A DNA stretch of 8,379 nt from Caldifarciminota bacterium (lineage in GTDB: Bacteria > Hydrothermota > Tepidihabitantia > Tepidihabitantales > Tepidihabitantaceae), in assembly GCA_016935775.1 (NCBI GenBank), contig JAFGQF010000066.1, positions 1 through 8,379 of the forward strand, given 5' to 3'. Numbering within the stretch: the stretch's first letter is position 1; every line of letters starts with the position of its first letter. The position numbers and the translations under genes were made by a program. The notes beneath the pieces are model-generated. The model was not told the DNA's origin and did not search any database. It saw nothing but the letters and a program-made list of their open reading frames with translations. Of the stretch, positions 1-5,643 are shown piece by piece.

Positions 1-1264
1 GGACGCCTGGCTGCGGGTCGAGGCGGGCAGGATTTCCGGGCTAGGGACCGGGCGAAGTCAGAAGTCAGATTGCGGAAGTCAGAGCGCGGAACGGGAACAC
101 GAGAACGGGCTTGCGGCAGAACGGGGACACGATCCCGGGCTTGGGACACGATCCCATTTCGGAGGACCGACAATGGGTCATGTCCCGCGCGGCAAGGTCA
201 TTGACTGCCGCGGCTGCGTGGTGTTGCCGGGTTTCGTTGACCCGCACACCCACCCGGTGTTCGGTGGCTGGCGGCACGGCGAGTTCGAGCAGCGGCTTGG
301 CGGCAGGACCTACAAGGAAATCGCCCAGGCCGGGGGCGGCATCCTCTCCTCGGTCCGGATGACCCGGGCCGCGTCCGAGGACGAGCTGGTCGGAGCGGGC
401 CGCGCGCGGGTGCTGGAGATGCTGTCCTGGGGCACGACCACGGTCGAGGCCAAGTCCGGGTACGGGCTGGACACCGAGACCGAGCTCAAGATGCTGCGGG
501 CGATACGGCGGGTCGGCGAATCGGTGCCGGTTGCCGTGGTGCCGACCTTTCTCGGCGCGCACAGCATCCCGAAAGACACGGCCAAGGAGCGGTACATCGA
601 CCTGCTCATCGAGGAGATGCTGCCGCGGGTCGCGGAGGAGAAGCTCGCCCGGTTCTGTGACGTGTTCTGCGAGGACTTCATCTTCAACGCCAGCGACTCG
701 CGCCGCATCCTCGAGGCCGGGAAGCGGTACGGGCTTATCCCCAAGGTCCACGCCGACGAAATCGAAAGCTCGGCAGGGGCCGAGCTCGCGGCCGAGGTCG
801 GCGCGGTCTCGGCCGCGCACCTGCTCAAGCCCTCGGACCGGGGGCTGGAAGTGATGGCCGAAGCCGGCACAATCGCCGAGCTGCTGCCCGGGACCTGCTT
901 CTTCCTGCGCGAGCAGCCGGCCCCGGTCGCGAAGATGCGCGAGCGCGGGGTCGTGATGGCGCTGGCCACCGACTTCAACCCCGGCTCGTCAACGCTGCTC
1001 GCCCAGCCGCTCACCGTGGTCTTCGCCTGCGTCAAGTACGGGATGACCGTGGTCGAGGCCCTGCGCGGGGTGACGGTGAACGCCGCCCGCTCGCTCGCGC
1101 TGCTTGGTGACATCGGCACCATCGAGCCGGGCAAGCGGGCCGACATCCTGGTCACCGACCTGCCCGACTACCGCCACATCGCCTACCGGGTCGGCCACAA
1201 CCCGGCCCGGGTTGTCATCTGCGGCGGCGAAGTGGTCTCCCGCGACGGCATCCCGGTCCGATAG
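1..1264 (+). CDS. hutI: Imidazolonepropionase, 5' end outside window, repeat insertion near N-terminus
   Basis: HutI hydrolyses 4-imidazolone-5-propanoate to N-formimidoyl-L-glutamate, the third step of histidine degradation in the cytosol. Seen: the amidohydrolase signature DPHTHPVFGG (His codons at 245 and 251), HADEI (His at 749), SAAHLLK and ATDFNPGSS (metal-ligand Asp at 971), in HutI order, ending at TAG 1262-1264. The first in-frame ATG is at 173, but the frame has no stop from there back to base 2. Bases 2-46 encode DAWLRVEAGRISGLG, which fits the N-terminal beta-strands of HutI preceding the usual IDC.G..V.PG strand. The real start is therefore left of the window, and the ATG at 173 lies inside a repeat element. 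Between GLG (to 46) and KVIDCRG (from 194) there are about 49 residues where HutI normally has roughly 10-16; the excess is repeat-derived. Whether the protein is active is not known, but all catalytic motifs are intact. The 3' end is followed by a hairpin terminator. No other hut gene is visible. Confidence 0.93.
   Translation, partial: DAWLRVEAGRISGLGTGRSQKSDCGSQSAEREHENGLAAERGHDPGLGTRSHFGGPTMGHVPRGKVIDCRGCVVLPGFVDPHTHPVFGGWRHGEFEQRLGGRTYKEIAQAGGGILSSVRMTRAASEDELVGAGRARVLEMLSWGTTTVEAKSGYGLDTETELKMLRAIRRVGESVPVAVVPTFLGAHSIPKDTAKERYIDLLIEEMLPRVAEEKLARFCDVFCEDFIFNASDSRRILEAGKRYGLIPKVHADEIESSAGAELAAEVGAVSAAHLLKPSDRGLEVMAEAGTIAELLPGTCFFLREQPAPVAKMRERGVVMALATDFNPGSSTLLAQPLTVVFACVKYGMTVVEALRGVTVNAARSLALLGDIGTIEPGKRADILVTDLPDYRHIAYRVGHNPARVVICGGEVVSRDGIPVR
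54..95 (+). repeat. Heptad repeat array 1 (inside hutI)
   Basis: Six consecutive seven-base units in phase. GAAGTCA occurs at 54, 61 and 75, with diverged units between and after (GATTGCG at 68, GAGCGCG at 82, GAACGGG at 89). The array is 42 bases, a multiple of three, and the hutI frame reads through it without a stop. The same unit recurs inside valS (4516-4564) and between genes (6870-6932). Confidence 0.85.
92..143 (+). repeat. Imperfect direct repeat with 30-base period, linking heptads to the palindromic element
   Basis: Bases 92-113 and 122-143 match at 18 of 22 positions, a 30-base offset. The second copy contains an extra left arm (GGGACACGATCCC, 124-136) of the palindromic element, whose complete copy begins at 143. 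A third, degenerate arm is at 93-105. This looks like local duplication of the element's left arm. The 30-base step preserves the hutI frame. Confidence 0.7.
143..186 (+). repeat. Palindromic element, copy A (inside hutI)
   Basis: A 44-base imperfect inverted repeat. Left arm GGGACACGATCCC plus ATTT pairs with right arm GGGTCATGTCCC and the preceding AAT, with one C/A mismatch and a one-base bulge in the outer stem. An inner CGG/CCG stem closes an AGGA loop (163-166). The copies at 1477-1519 and 3013-3055 share both arms but differ in the middle. The ATG at 173 lies in the right half, so a start predicted there would be an artefact. In the hutI frame it encodes about 15 residues. Confidence 0.88.
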
Positions 1265-1300
1265 TCGCGGCCCGGCCTCGACTCGCGACCGCGGATCGGC

Positions 1301-1325
1301 ACTTGCGGCGCCGGGCGCCGCAAGT
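1301..1325 (+). terminator. Hairpin terminator-like structure after hutI
   Basis: A perfect 11-base-pair stem (ACTTGCGGCGC / GCGCCGCAAGT) with a three-base CGG loop, about 37 bases after the hutI stop. It is followed by only a weak T-containing tail (CTTCATCC), so it may act as a Rho-independent terminator with a poor U-tract or as a 3'-end stabiliser. Being a perfect palindrome, it would fold equally on either strand. Confidence 0.6.
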
Positions 1326-1385
1326 CTTCATCCTGCTGGCACTTCGACCGCCCTCGCCCCCTTGACGTCCTTCAGCAGGGGCCTG

Positions 1386-1403
1386 CCCGGGGCATGCCCC
1401 GGG
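1386..1403. repeat. 18-base perfect palindrome
   Basis: CCCGGGGCATGCCCCGGG reads identically on both strands. It could form a cruciform or be a protein-binding site. No second copy is seen in this window, so it cannot be assigned to a repeat family. Confidence 0.6.
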
Positions 1404-1406
1404 ACA

Positions 1407-1433
1407 GCCCGGGAGACCGTATCCCGGGCGGTC
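1407..1433 (+). other. GC-rich hairpin with alternative pairings
   Basis: GCCCGGGA (1407-1414) pairs with TCCCGGGC (1422-1429) around a seven-base loop. GACCG (1415-1419) can alternatively pair with CGGTC (1429-1433). It is followed by TTTCC, so it could be a second weak terminator. There is no sign of a ligand-binding leader, and no gene immediately follows. Confidence 0.45.
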
Positions 1434-1476
1434 TTTCCGGCCTCCCGGCCCGGCGCTGCCGTTCTCTCTCGGTCCT

Positions 1477-1519
1477 GGGACACGATTCCACTTCTCCGAG
1501 CCGAAATGGGTCATGTCCC
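1477..1519 (+). repeat. Palindromic element, copy B (intergenic)
   Basis: A 43-base copy with arms GGGACACGATTCC and GGGTCATGTCCC and an inner ACTTC/GAAAT pairing around an eight-base loop. It has the same orientation as the two genic copies and is stop-free in all three forward frames. It ends 14 bases before the -35 box of the next gene. Confidence 0.88.
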
Positions 1520-1533
1520 GCGCTGCGTCGGCT

Positions 1534-1561
1534 TTGACAGCCCCGGGCAAGTGCCTATGCT
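1534..1561 (+). promoter_or_regulatory. Sigma70-type promoter of the VTT-domain gene
   Basis: TTGACA (1534-1539), a 16-base spacer, and TATGCT (1556-1561). The ATG at 1571 lies nine bases after the -10 box, where transcription would be expected to begin. The mRNA should therefore be leaderless or nearly so, and no Shine-Dalgarno sequence can fit. Confidence 0.72.
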
Positions 1562-1570
1562 GGACGCCTG

Positions 1571-2314
1571 ATGGACGACGCGCCGAAGCCCGTACCCGAG
1601 GACGAACAGAGCCACCGGCTCGGGACCGCGATATCCATTGCCTTCGCGGTTCTGCTGGTCGGCGCGGTGGCGGTGCTGTTCGTGTTCGCCCGGCGCGAGC
1701 TGTGGCATTACTTCTCCCATCCCGCGGAGCTGCGCGCGCTGGTGGTTTCGTGGGGCGCGTGGGCGCCGTTGGGCATCATCGGGTTCCAGGTGCTGCAGGT
1801 CGTGGTCGCGCCGTTGCCCGGCAACGTGGTGGCGTTCGCGACCGGGTACGCGATGGGGTTCTGGCCGGGCATCCTGTGGGTGATGCTGGGCGTCATCGCC
1901 GGCGCGGCAATTGACTTCACTTTGGCCCGGCTGTTGGGCCGCAGGTTACTGCGCTACCTGCTGCCTCCTGAACGGCTGGCAAGCCTGGACCGGACCGTGG
2001 TCCGGCGCGGGACGTTCTATGTCTTCCTGCTGCTGCTGATACCGAACCCGGTGGGCGACCTGACCTACTACCTGGCCGGGCTGACCCCGCTGCCGTTGCC
2101 CTTGTTCCTTGTCCTGGTCCTGGTGGGGCGGCTGCCGTCGAACATCATCGAGTGCGGGCTGGGGAGCGGGGCGACCCGGTTCGGCTGGGTGGAGTGGACG
2201 CTGCTCGGGGCGGGGTTCGTGCTGCTGACCGTGCTCTATTTCGTGTACCAGCGCCGGATTAGCGCGCTGCTGGAGCGCTGGAGCCACGTCGGCCGCTGGG
2301 CGCGGCGGCGCTGA
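1571..2314 (+). CDS. TVP38/TMEM64 (VTT/DedA-like) family membrane protein
   Basis: A 247-residue integral membrane protein. A charged cytoplasmic N-terminus (1-18) is followed by hydrophobic segments near 20-40, 66-84, 84-115, 150-185 and 208-227, and a basic C-terminus (RWARRR). The central part carries the VTT-domain pattern: a glycine-rich FATGYAMGFWPG segment (about 89-100), LGVIAGAAIDFTLARLLGRR (about 106-125), and LIPNPVGDLTYYLAGLTPLP (about 156-175). These correspond to the two re-entrant loops of the family. Some DedA/VTT proteins are lipid scramblases or flippases acting on undecaprenyl phosphate or phospholipids; the substrate here is unknown. Start ATG 1571 is supported by the promoter immediately upstream. 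It stands alone between two promoters, so is probably monocistronic. No clear terminator is seen before the valS promoter. Confidence 0.85.
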   Translation: MDDAPKPVPEDEQSHRLGTAISIAFAVLLVGAVAVLFVFARRELWHYFSHPAELRALVVSWGAWAPLGIIGFQVLQVVVAPLPGNVVAFATGYAMGFWPGILWVMLGVIAGAAIDFTLARLLGRRLLRYLLPPERLASLDRTVVRRGTFYVFLLLLIPNPVGDLTYYLAGLTPLPLPLFLVLVLVGRLPSNIIECGLGSGATRFGWVEWTLLGAGFVLLTVLYFVYQRRISALLERWSHVGRWARRR

Positions 2315-2333
2315 GCAGGACCCGGCCGGCCGA

Positions 2334-2361
2334 TTGACTCGCCAAGGGTCGAATCTATAAT
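2334..2361 (+). promoter_or_regulatory. Sigma70-type promoter of the valS operon
   Basis: TTGACT (2334-2339), a 16-base spacer, and a perfect TATAAT (2356-2361), 20 bases after the preceding gene's stop. An in-frame ATG at 2360 overlaps the last bases of the -10 box, so it would not be transcribed. The ATG at 2369 lies seven bases after the box and is the likely start, again of a leaderless mRNA. No T-box leader fits in the space. Confidence 0.8.
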
Positions 2362-2368
2362 GGCCGCG

Positions 2369-5083
2369 ATGTCTGCTCAATCGCCCGACGACAGCTTTCC
2401 CAGCCGCTACGACCCGAAGCCGGTCGAGGAGAAGTGGTACCGGTTCTGGGAGGAGAGCGGGTTCTTCACCGCCGTCGCGGGCTCGAAGAAGCCGAAGTAC
2501 TCGATCGTCATCCCGCCACCGAACGTGACCGGCTCGCTGCACATGGGGCACGCGCTGGACGACGGCCTGCCCGATATCCTGATAAGGCGCAAGAAGATGC
2601 AGGGCTACGAGACGCTCTGGCTGCCCGGCACCGACCACGCCGGCATCGGCACCCAGGTGAAGGTCGAGCGGATGCTGGCCCAGGAGGGGCTGACCCGGTT
2701 CGACCTCGGGCGCGAGAAGTTCATCGAGCGGGTCTGGGAGTGGAAGGAGAAGTACGGCAACCGGATTGTCACCCAGTTGCGGAGCCTGGGCTGCTGCCTC
2801 GACTGGTCGCGGCTGCGGTTCACGATGGACGCGATGCTGACGCGGGCGGTGCGCGAGGCGTTCGTCCGGTACTACGAGAAGGGGCTGGTTTACCGGGGCC
2901 TGTACATCGTCAACTGGTGCCCGCGCTGCGGGACCGCGGTGTCGGACCTCGAGGTGAAGTACGTCGAGCGGGATTCGAGCCTCTGGTATATCCGCTACCC
3001 GGTTGCGGACTCGGGACACGATCCCGTTTCCAGGGACGGGAACGGGTCATGTCCCTTCGTCGTGGTGGCGACCACCCGGCCCGAGACGATGCTGGGCGAC
3101 AGCGCGGTGGCGGTGAACCCGAAGGACGAGCGGTTCAAGGCCCTGGTCGGGAAGATGCTGAAGCTGCCGCTGACCGGCCGGGAGATACCGATGGTGGCCG
3201 ACGCGGCGGTGGAGATGGAGTTCGGGACCGGCGCCGTCAAGGTGACGCCGGCCCACGACCCGACCGACTTCGCGATCGGCGAGCGGCACGGGCTGCCCCG
3301 GCACAAGGTGATCGGCGAGGGCGCGAAGATGACCGACGCGGTGCCGGAGAAGTACCGGGGGATGACGCGGGAGGAATGCCGGCAGGCGGTGGTCGAGGAC
3401 CTCGAAGCGGCCGGGCTGTTGGAGAAGACCGAGCCGTACCGGCACTCGGTCGGGACCTGCGACCGGTGCGACGAGACTATCGAGCCGCTGGCGAGCGAGC
3501 AGTGGTTCGTGAAAATGGAGCCGCTGGCCGGGCCGGCCGTCAAGGCGGTGGAGGAAGGCCGGGTGAAGTTCCACCCCGAGCGCTGGAACAAGGTGTACCT
3601 GGATTGGATGAAGAACATCCGCGACTGGTGCATCTCGCGCCAGCTCTGGTGGGGGCACCGGATACCGGTCTGGTACTGCGGATGCGGCGAGAAGATCGTC
3701 AGCCGCGAGGACCCGACCGCCTGCCCGAAGTGCGGCTCGGCCGAGCTGAAACAGGACGAGGACGTGCTCGACACCTGGTTCAGTTCGGCGCTGTGGCCGT
3801 TCTCGACGATGGGCTGGCCCGAGGAGACACCTGACCTGGCGAAGTTCTACCCGACCGATTTCCTGACCACCGACCCGGATATCATCTTCCGCTGGGAAGC
3901 GCGGATGATATTCTCGGCGCTCGAGTTCACCGGCAAGGTGCCGTTCGACGACGTCTACATCCACTCGACCGTGCTGGCCAAAGGCGGTGAGCGGATGTCG
4001 CGGTCCAAGGGCATCGGCGAGGACCCGCTCGAGATGATCGCCAAGTACGGCACCGACGCGGTCCGGTTCACGATGGCCTTCCTCGAAAGCCAGTCGCAGA
4101 GCTACCGGCTGTGGGATGAGCGGTTCCAGCTCGGCCGGAACTTCTGCAATAAGGTCTGGAACGCGGCAAGGCTGGCGGCGGGCTGGCTGGAGGAGGAGCC
4201 CGGGGTCGGGGGTCCGGGGTCGGATGATGCGGAGATGGCGGCCATCAACAACTGGATAAGGGCGCGGTTCAACCGGCTGCTCGCCCGGGTGGACGAGGGG
4301 CTGGACCACTACACCTTCTCGACCGTGGCGCAGGCGCTGTACGATTTCTTCTGGCACGACCTGTGCGACTGGTACCTGGAGTTCGTCAAGCTGCGGCCGG
4401 ACGCGGCCGGGACGCGAAAGACCCTGCGCGAGGTGTTCCGGGGGACGCTGCAACTGCTGCACCCGGTGATGCCGTTCATCACCGAGGAGCTATGGCAGAG
4501 GCTGGGATACGGGACGAAGTCAGAAAGCAGAAGTCAGAACACCGAAGTCAGAAGTGAGAACTCGATCCTGAGTTCGGAGTGGCCGGGGCCGTTCGAGGTT
4601 GACGAGTCCGAGGACGATTCGGTCGAGGCGCTGCGCGATGTCATCGGCGCGGTGCGTAATATCCGTTCCGAGATGCAGGTGCCGCAGAAGACCAGGGTCG
4701 AGTGCGTGGTGAACTGCGGGAGCGAGCGGCTGGCCGGGTTCCTGGACCGGCAGCGCGCCCTGGTCGAGGCACTGGCCGGGGTGGGCGAGCTGCGGTTCGC
4801 GTCCGAGCGGCCGGCGAAGTCTTCGCTGGCGGTCGTGCCGGGCGTCGAGGTCTACGTGCCGCTCGAGGGCATCGTCGACCTGGACCGCGAGACCGCCCGC
4901 ATCCGCAAGGAGGTCACCAGCCTGGGCGAACTCATCGCCGGTATCGAGAAGAAGTTCGCCAACCCGGAGTTCGAGCGGCGGGCCCGGCCCGAGGTGGTCG
5001 AGAACGAGCGCGAGCGGCTGGCCGGGTTCCGGGACAAGCTCGGCCGGCTGGAGCGGCAACTTGAGTCGCTCGGGGAGAAGTGA
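2369..5083 (+). CDS. valS: Valine-tRNA ligase with two repeat-derived insertions
   Basis: Class I aminoacyl-tRNA synthetase that charges tRNA-Val and edits mischarged threonine; 904 residues, normal for the family. Motifs in order: HIGH-type HMGH at about 58-61 in PPNVTGSLHMGHAL; CPRCG; the CP1 editing domain with TTRPETMLGD and GTGAVKVTPAHDPTDF; CDRCDETIEPLASEQWFVKM; a CxC...CPKC cysteine set that may bind zinc; DVLDTWFSSALWPFSTMGW; and a KMSKS-type loop here RMSRS (542-546). The C-terminus (about 830-904) is the charged coiled-coil arm typical of ValRS. Start ATG 2369 is chosen because the ATG at 2360 lies in the -10 box. Two loops carry repeat DNA in frame: a palindromic element (about residues 215-229, just before the editing-domain VVATTRPET strand) and a heptad array (about 716-732, after ITEELWQRL). 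It is the first gene of a four-gene operon and its TGA overlaps the next ATG. Confidence 0.97.
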   Translation: MSAQSPDDSFPSRYDPKPVEEKWYRFWEESGFFTAVAGSKKPKYSIVIPPPNVTGSLHMGHALDDGLPDILIRRKKMQGYETLWLPGTDHAGIGTQVKVERMLAQEGLTRFDLGREKFIERVWEWKEKYGNRIVTQLRSLGCCLDWSRLRFTMDAMLTRAVREAFVRYYEKGLVYRGLYIVNWCPRCGTAVSDLEVKYVERDSSLWYIRYPVADSGHDPVSRDGNGSCPFVVVATTRPETMLGDSAVAVNPKDERFKALVGKMLKLPLTGREIPMVADAAVEMEFGTGAVKVTPAHDPTDFAIGERHGLPRHKVIGEGAKMTDAVPEKYRGMTREECRQAVVEDLEAAGLLEKTEPYRHSVGTCDRCDETIEPLASEQWFVKMEPLAGPAVKAVEEGRVKFHPERWNKVYLDWMKNIRDWCISRQLWWGHRIPVWYCGCGEKIVSREDPTACPKCGSAELKQDEDVLDTWFSSALWPFSTMGWPEETPDLAKFYPTDFLTTDPDIIFRWEARMIFSALEFTGKVPFDDVYIHSTVLAKGGERMSRSKGIGEDPLEMIAKYGTDAVRFTMAFLESQSQSYRLWDERFQLGRNFCNKVWNAARLAAGWLEEEPGVGGPGSDDAEMAAINNWIRARFNRLLARVDEGLDHYTFSTVAQALYDFFWHDLCDWYLEFVKLRPDAAGTRKTLREVFRGTLQLLHPVMPFITEELWQRLGYGTKSESRSQNTEVRSENSILSSEWPGPFEVDESEDDSVEALRDVIGAVRNIRSEMQVPQKTRVECVVNCGSERLAGFLDRQRALVEALAGVGELRFASERPAKSSLAVVPGVEVYVPLEGIVDLDRETARIRKEVTSLGELIAGIEKKFANPEFERRARPEVVENERERLAGFRDKLGRLERQLESLGEK
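3013..3055 (+). repeat. Palindromic element, copy C (inside valS)
   Basis: A 43-base copy. The outer arms GGGACACGATCCC / GGGTCATGTCCC and the inner stem GTTTCC / GGGAAC enclose an AGGGAC loop. The G-C pair (3026/3043) replaces the A-T pair (156/174) of copy A, a compensatory change. It is read in a different frame than in hutI, giving a glycine/aspartate/serine-rich loop (GHDPVSRDGNGSCP) in ValRS, next to the editing domain. Confidence 0.9.
4516..4564 (+). repeat. Heptad repeat array 2 (inside valS)
   Basis: Seven consecutive seven-base units in phase, 49 bases. GAAGTCA is at 4516, 4530 and 4544, with variants GAAAGCA (4523), GAACACC (4537), GAAGTGA (4551) and GAACTCG (4558). The valS frame reads through it as a Ser/Glu/Arg/Asn-rich segment, TKSESRSQNTEVRSENS, at a position where ValRS proteins have a variable loop before the S.WP motif. 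Confidence 0.9.
5072..5077 (+). promoter_or_regulatory. Ribosome binding site of the OmpA-like gene
   Basis: GGGGAG lies five bases before ATG 5083, within the last codons of valS. It supports ATG 5083 over the in-frame GTG at 5080, and contrasts with the leaderless-looking starts of the first genes. Confidence 0.6.
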
Positions 5084-5643
5084 TGAGAAGCTGGTTCAGT
5101 TTCAGCGGCTGGCTGCTGTTCCTGCTGGCGGCGGCCGGGGCGCTGGTTTTCTACAACGTTCGCGTGCTGCCGCTCGAGCGGCAGGTGGCCGACCAGCGGC
5201 GCGAGACCCGGATGTGGACCCAGGAAGTCCAGGGCCTGCACGACAGCCTGGCCAGGCTCCAGCAGCCGGACGAGACGATGTTCTTCAAGGTTCTCACCGA
5301 CGAGGAGCTGTTCAGCCGGCCGGGCGGGCTGGACCTGAGCGAGGCGGGTCGGCAGGCCCTGCAGGACTGCATCGTGGAGCTCCAGTCGTTGACCGGGGTG
5401 ATCGAGGTCACCGGGCACACCGACAACACGCCGGTGCCGGCCGGGCTGGTCGAGCGGCTGCCGACCAACTGGGAGTATGGCGCGGCCAAGGCCGCGGCCG
5501 TTGTCCAGGCTCTCGCCGGCTGGGGCATCCCGGCCCGGCGGCTGATGCTCAGGAGCGCGGGCGACTCCCGGCCGCGCGACGACAACAGCAGCCCCGCAGG
5601 CCGGGCGCGCAACCGGCGGGTCGAGCTGCTGGTAATGCCGTGA
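5083..5643 (+). CDS. OmpA/MotB-like peptidoglycan-binding protein with N-terminal membrane anchor
   Basis: 186 residues. A single hydrophobic segment (about 5-26) is followed by a charged, probably coiled-coil stretch (about 28-60: LERQVADQRRETRMW...GLHDSLARLQ) and a C-terminal OmpA-like domain (about 75-186). The domain shows VTGHTDNTPV (Asp114), NWEYGAAKAAAVVQAL (129-144), and GRARNRRVEL (173-182). In this family the Asp and Arg contact the diaminopimelate of peptidoglycan. The layout (inner-membrane anchor, coiled coil, OmpA domain) is that of MotB- or chemotaxis-type proteins rather than a barrel OmpA, but the usual MotB proton-channel Asp in the membrane segment is absent, so it is not a convincing stator. 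The start codon overlaps the valS stop (TGATG), implying coupled translation. Its stop is overlapped by the next GTG. The role is probably tethering the envelope to peptidoglycan; the partner is unknown. Confidence 0.85.
   Translation: MRSWFSFSGWLLFLLAAAGALVFYNVRVLPLERQVADQRRETRMWTQEVQGLHDSLARLQQPDETMFFKVLTDEELFSRPGGLDLSEAGRQALQDCIVELQSLTGVIEVTGHTDNTPVPAGLVERLPTNWEYGAAKAAAVVQALAGWGIPARRLMLRSAGDSRPRDDNSSPAGRARNRRVELLVMP

Larger units (their letters stand above)
1265..1570. other. Gene-free stretch between hutI and the VTT-domain gene
   Basis: About 306 bases without a credible gene. The open frames crossing it are low-complexity GC-rich shadows with no family resemblance. In order it holds a small inverted repeat at 1264-1289 (GTCGCG/CGCGAC), a strong hairpin (1301-1325), an 18-base perfect palindrome (1386-1403), a further hairpin (1407-1433), palindromic element copy B (1477-1519), and a promoter (1534-1561). 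It reads as a terminator zone that has accumulated palindromes, followed by the next gene's promoter. Confidence 0.75.

Noticed and set aside
173..175. ATG 173 as the start of hutI
   Set aside because: It lies inside palindromic element copy A, and the same frame is open to the window edge and encodes the expected HutI N-terminal strand upstream.
65..820. Long antisense frame opposite hutI
   Set aside because: GC-rich shadow frame with no family resemblance; the plus-strand protein carries all HutI motifs.
1946..4462. Long frames on the minus strand and in other plus frames across the VTT gene and valS
   Set aside because: Pro/Arg/Gly-rich composition typical of shadow frames in GC-rich DNA; they overlap unmistakable genes.
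4516..4564. CRISPR array or coding triplet repeat
   Set aside because: The period is seven bases with no spacers, and the units do not preserve a reading frame among themselves.
5080..5082. GTG 5080 as start of the OmpA-like gene
   Set aside because: ATG 5083 is one codon later, overlaps the valS stop as TGATG and has better spacing from GGGGAG.
5061..5639. Upstream extension of the DUF5683-like frame
   Set aside because: It lies entirely within the OmpA-like gene in another frame, and a clean signal peptide begins at GTG 5640.
5083..5643. MotB flagellar stator
   Set aside because: The membrane segment lacks the proton-channel Asp, and no motA or flagellar gene is adjacent; only the OmpA-like domain is supported.
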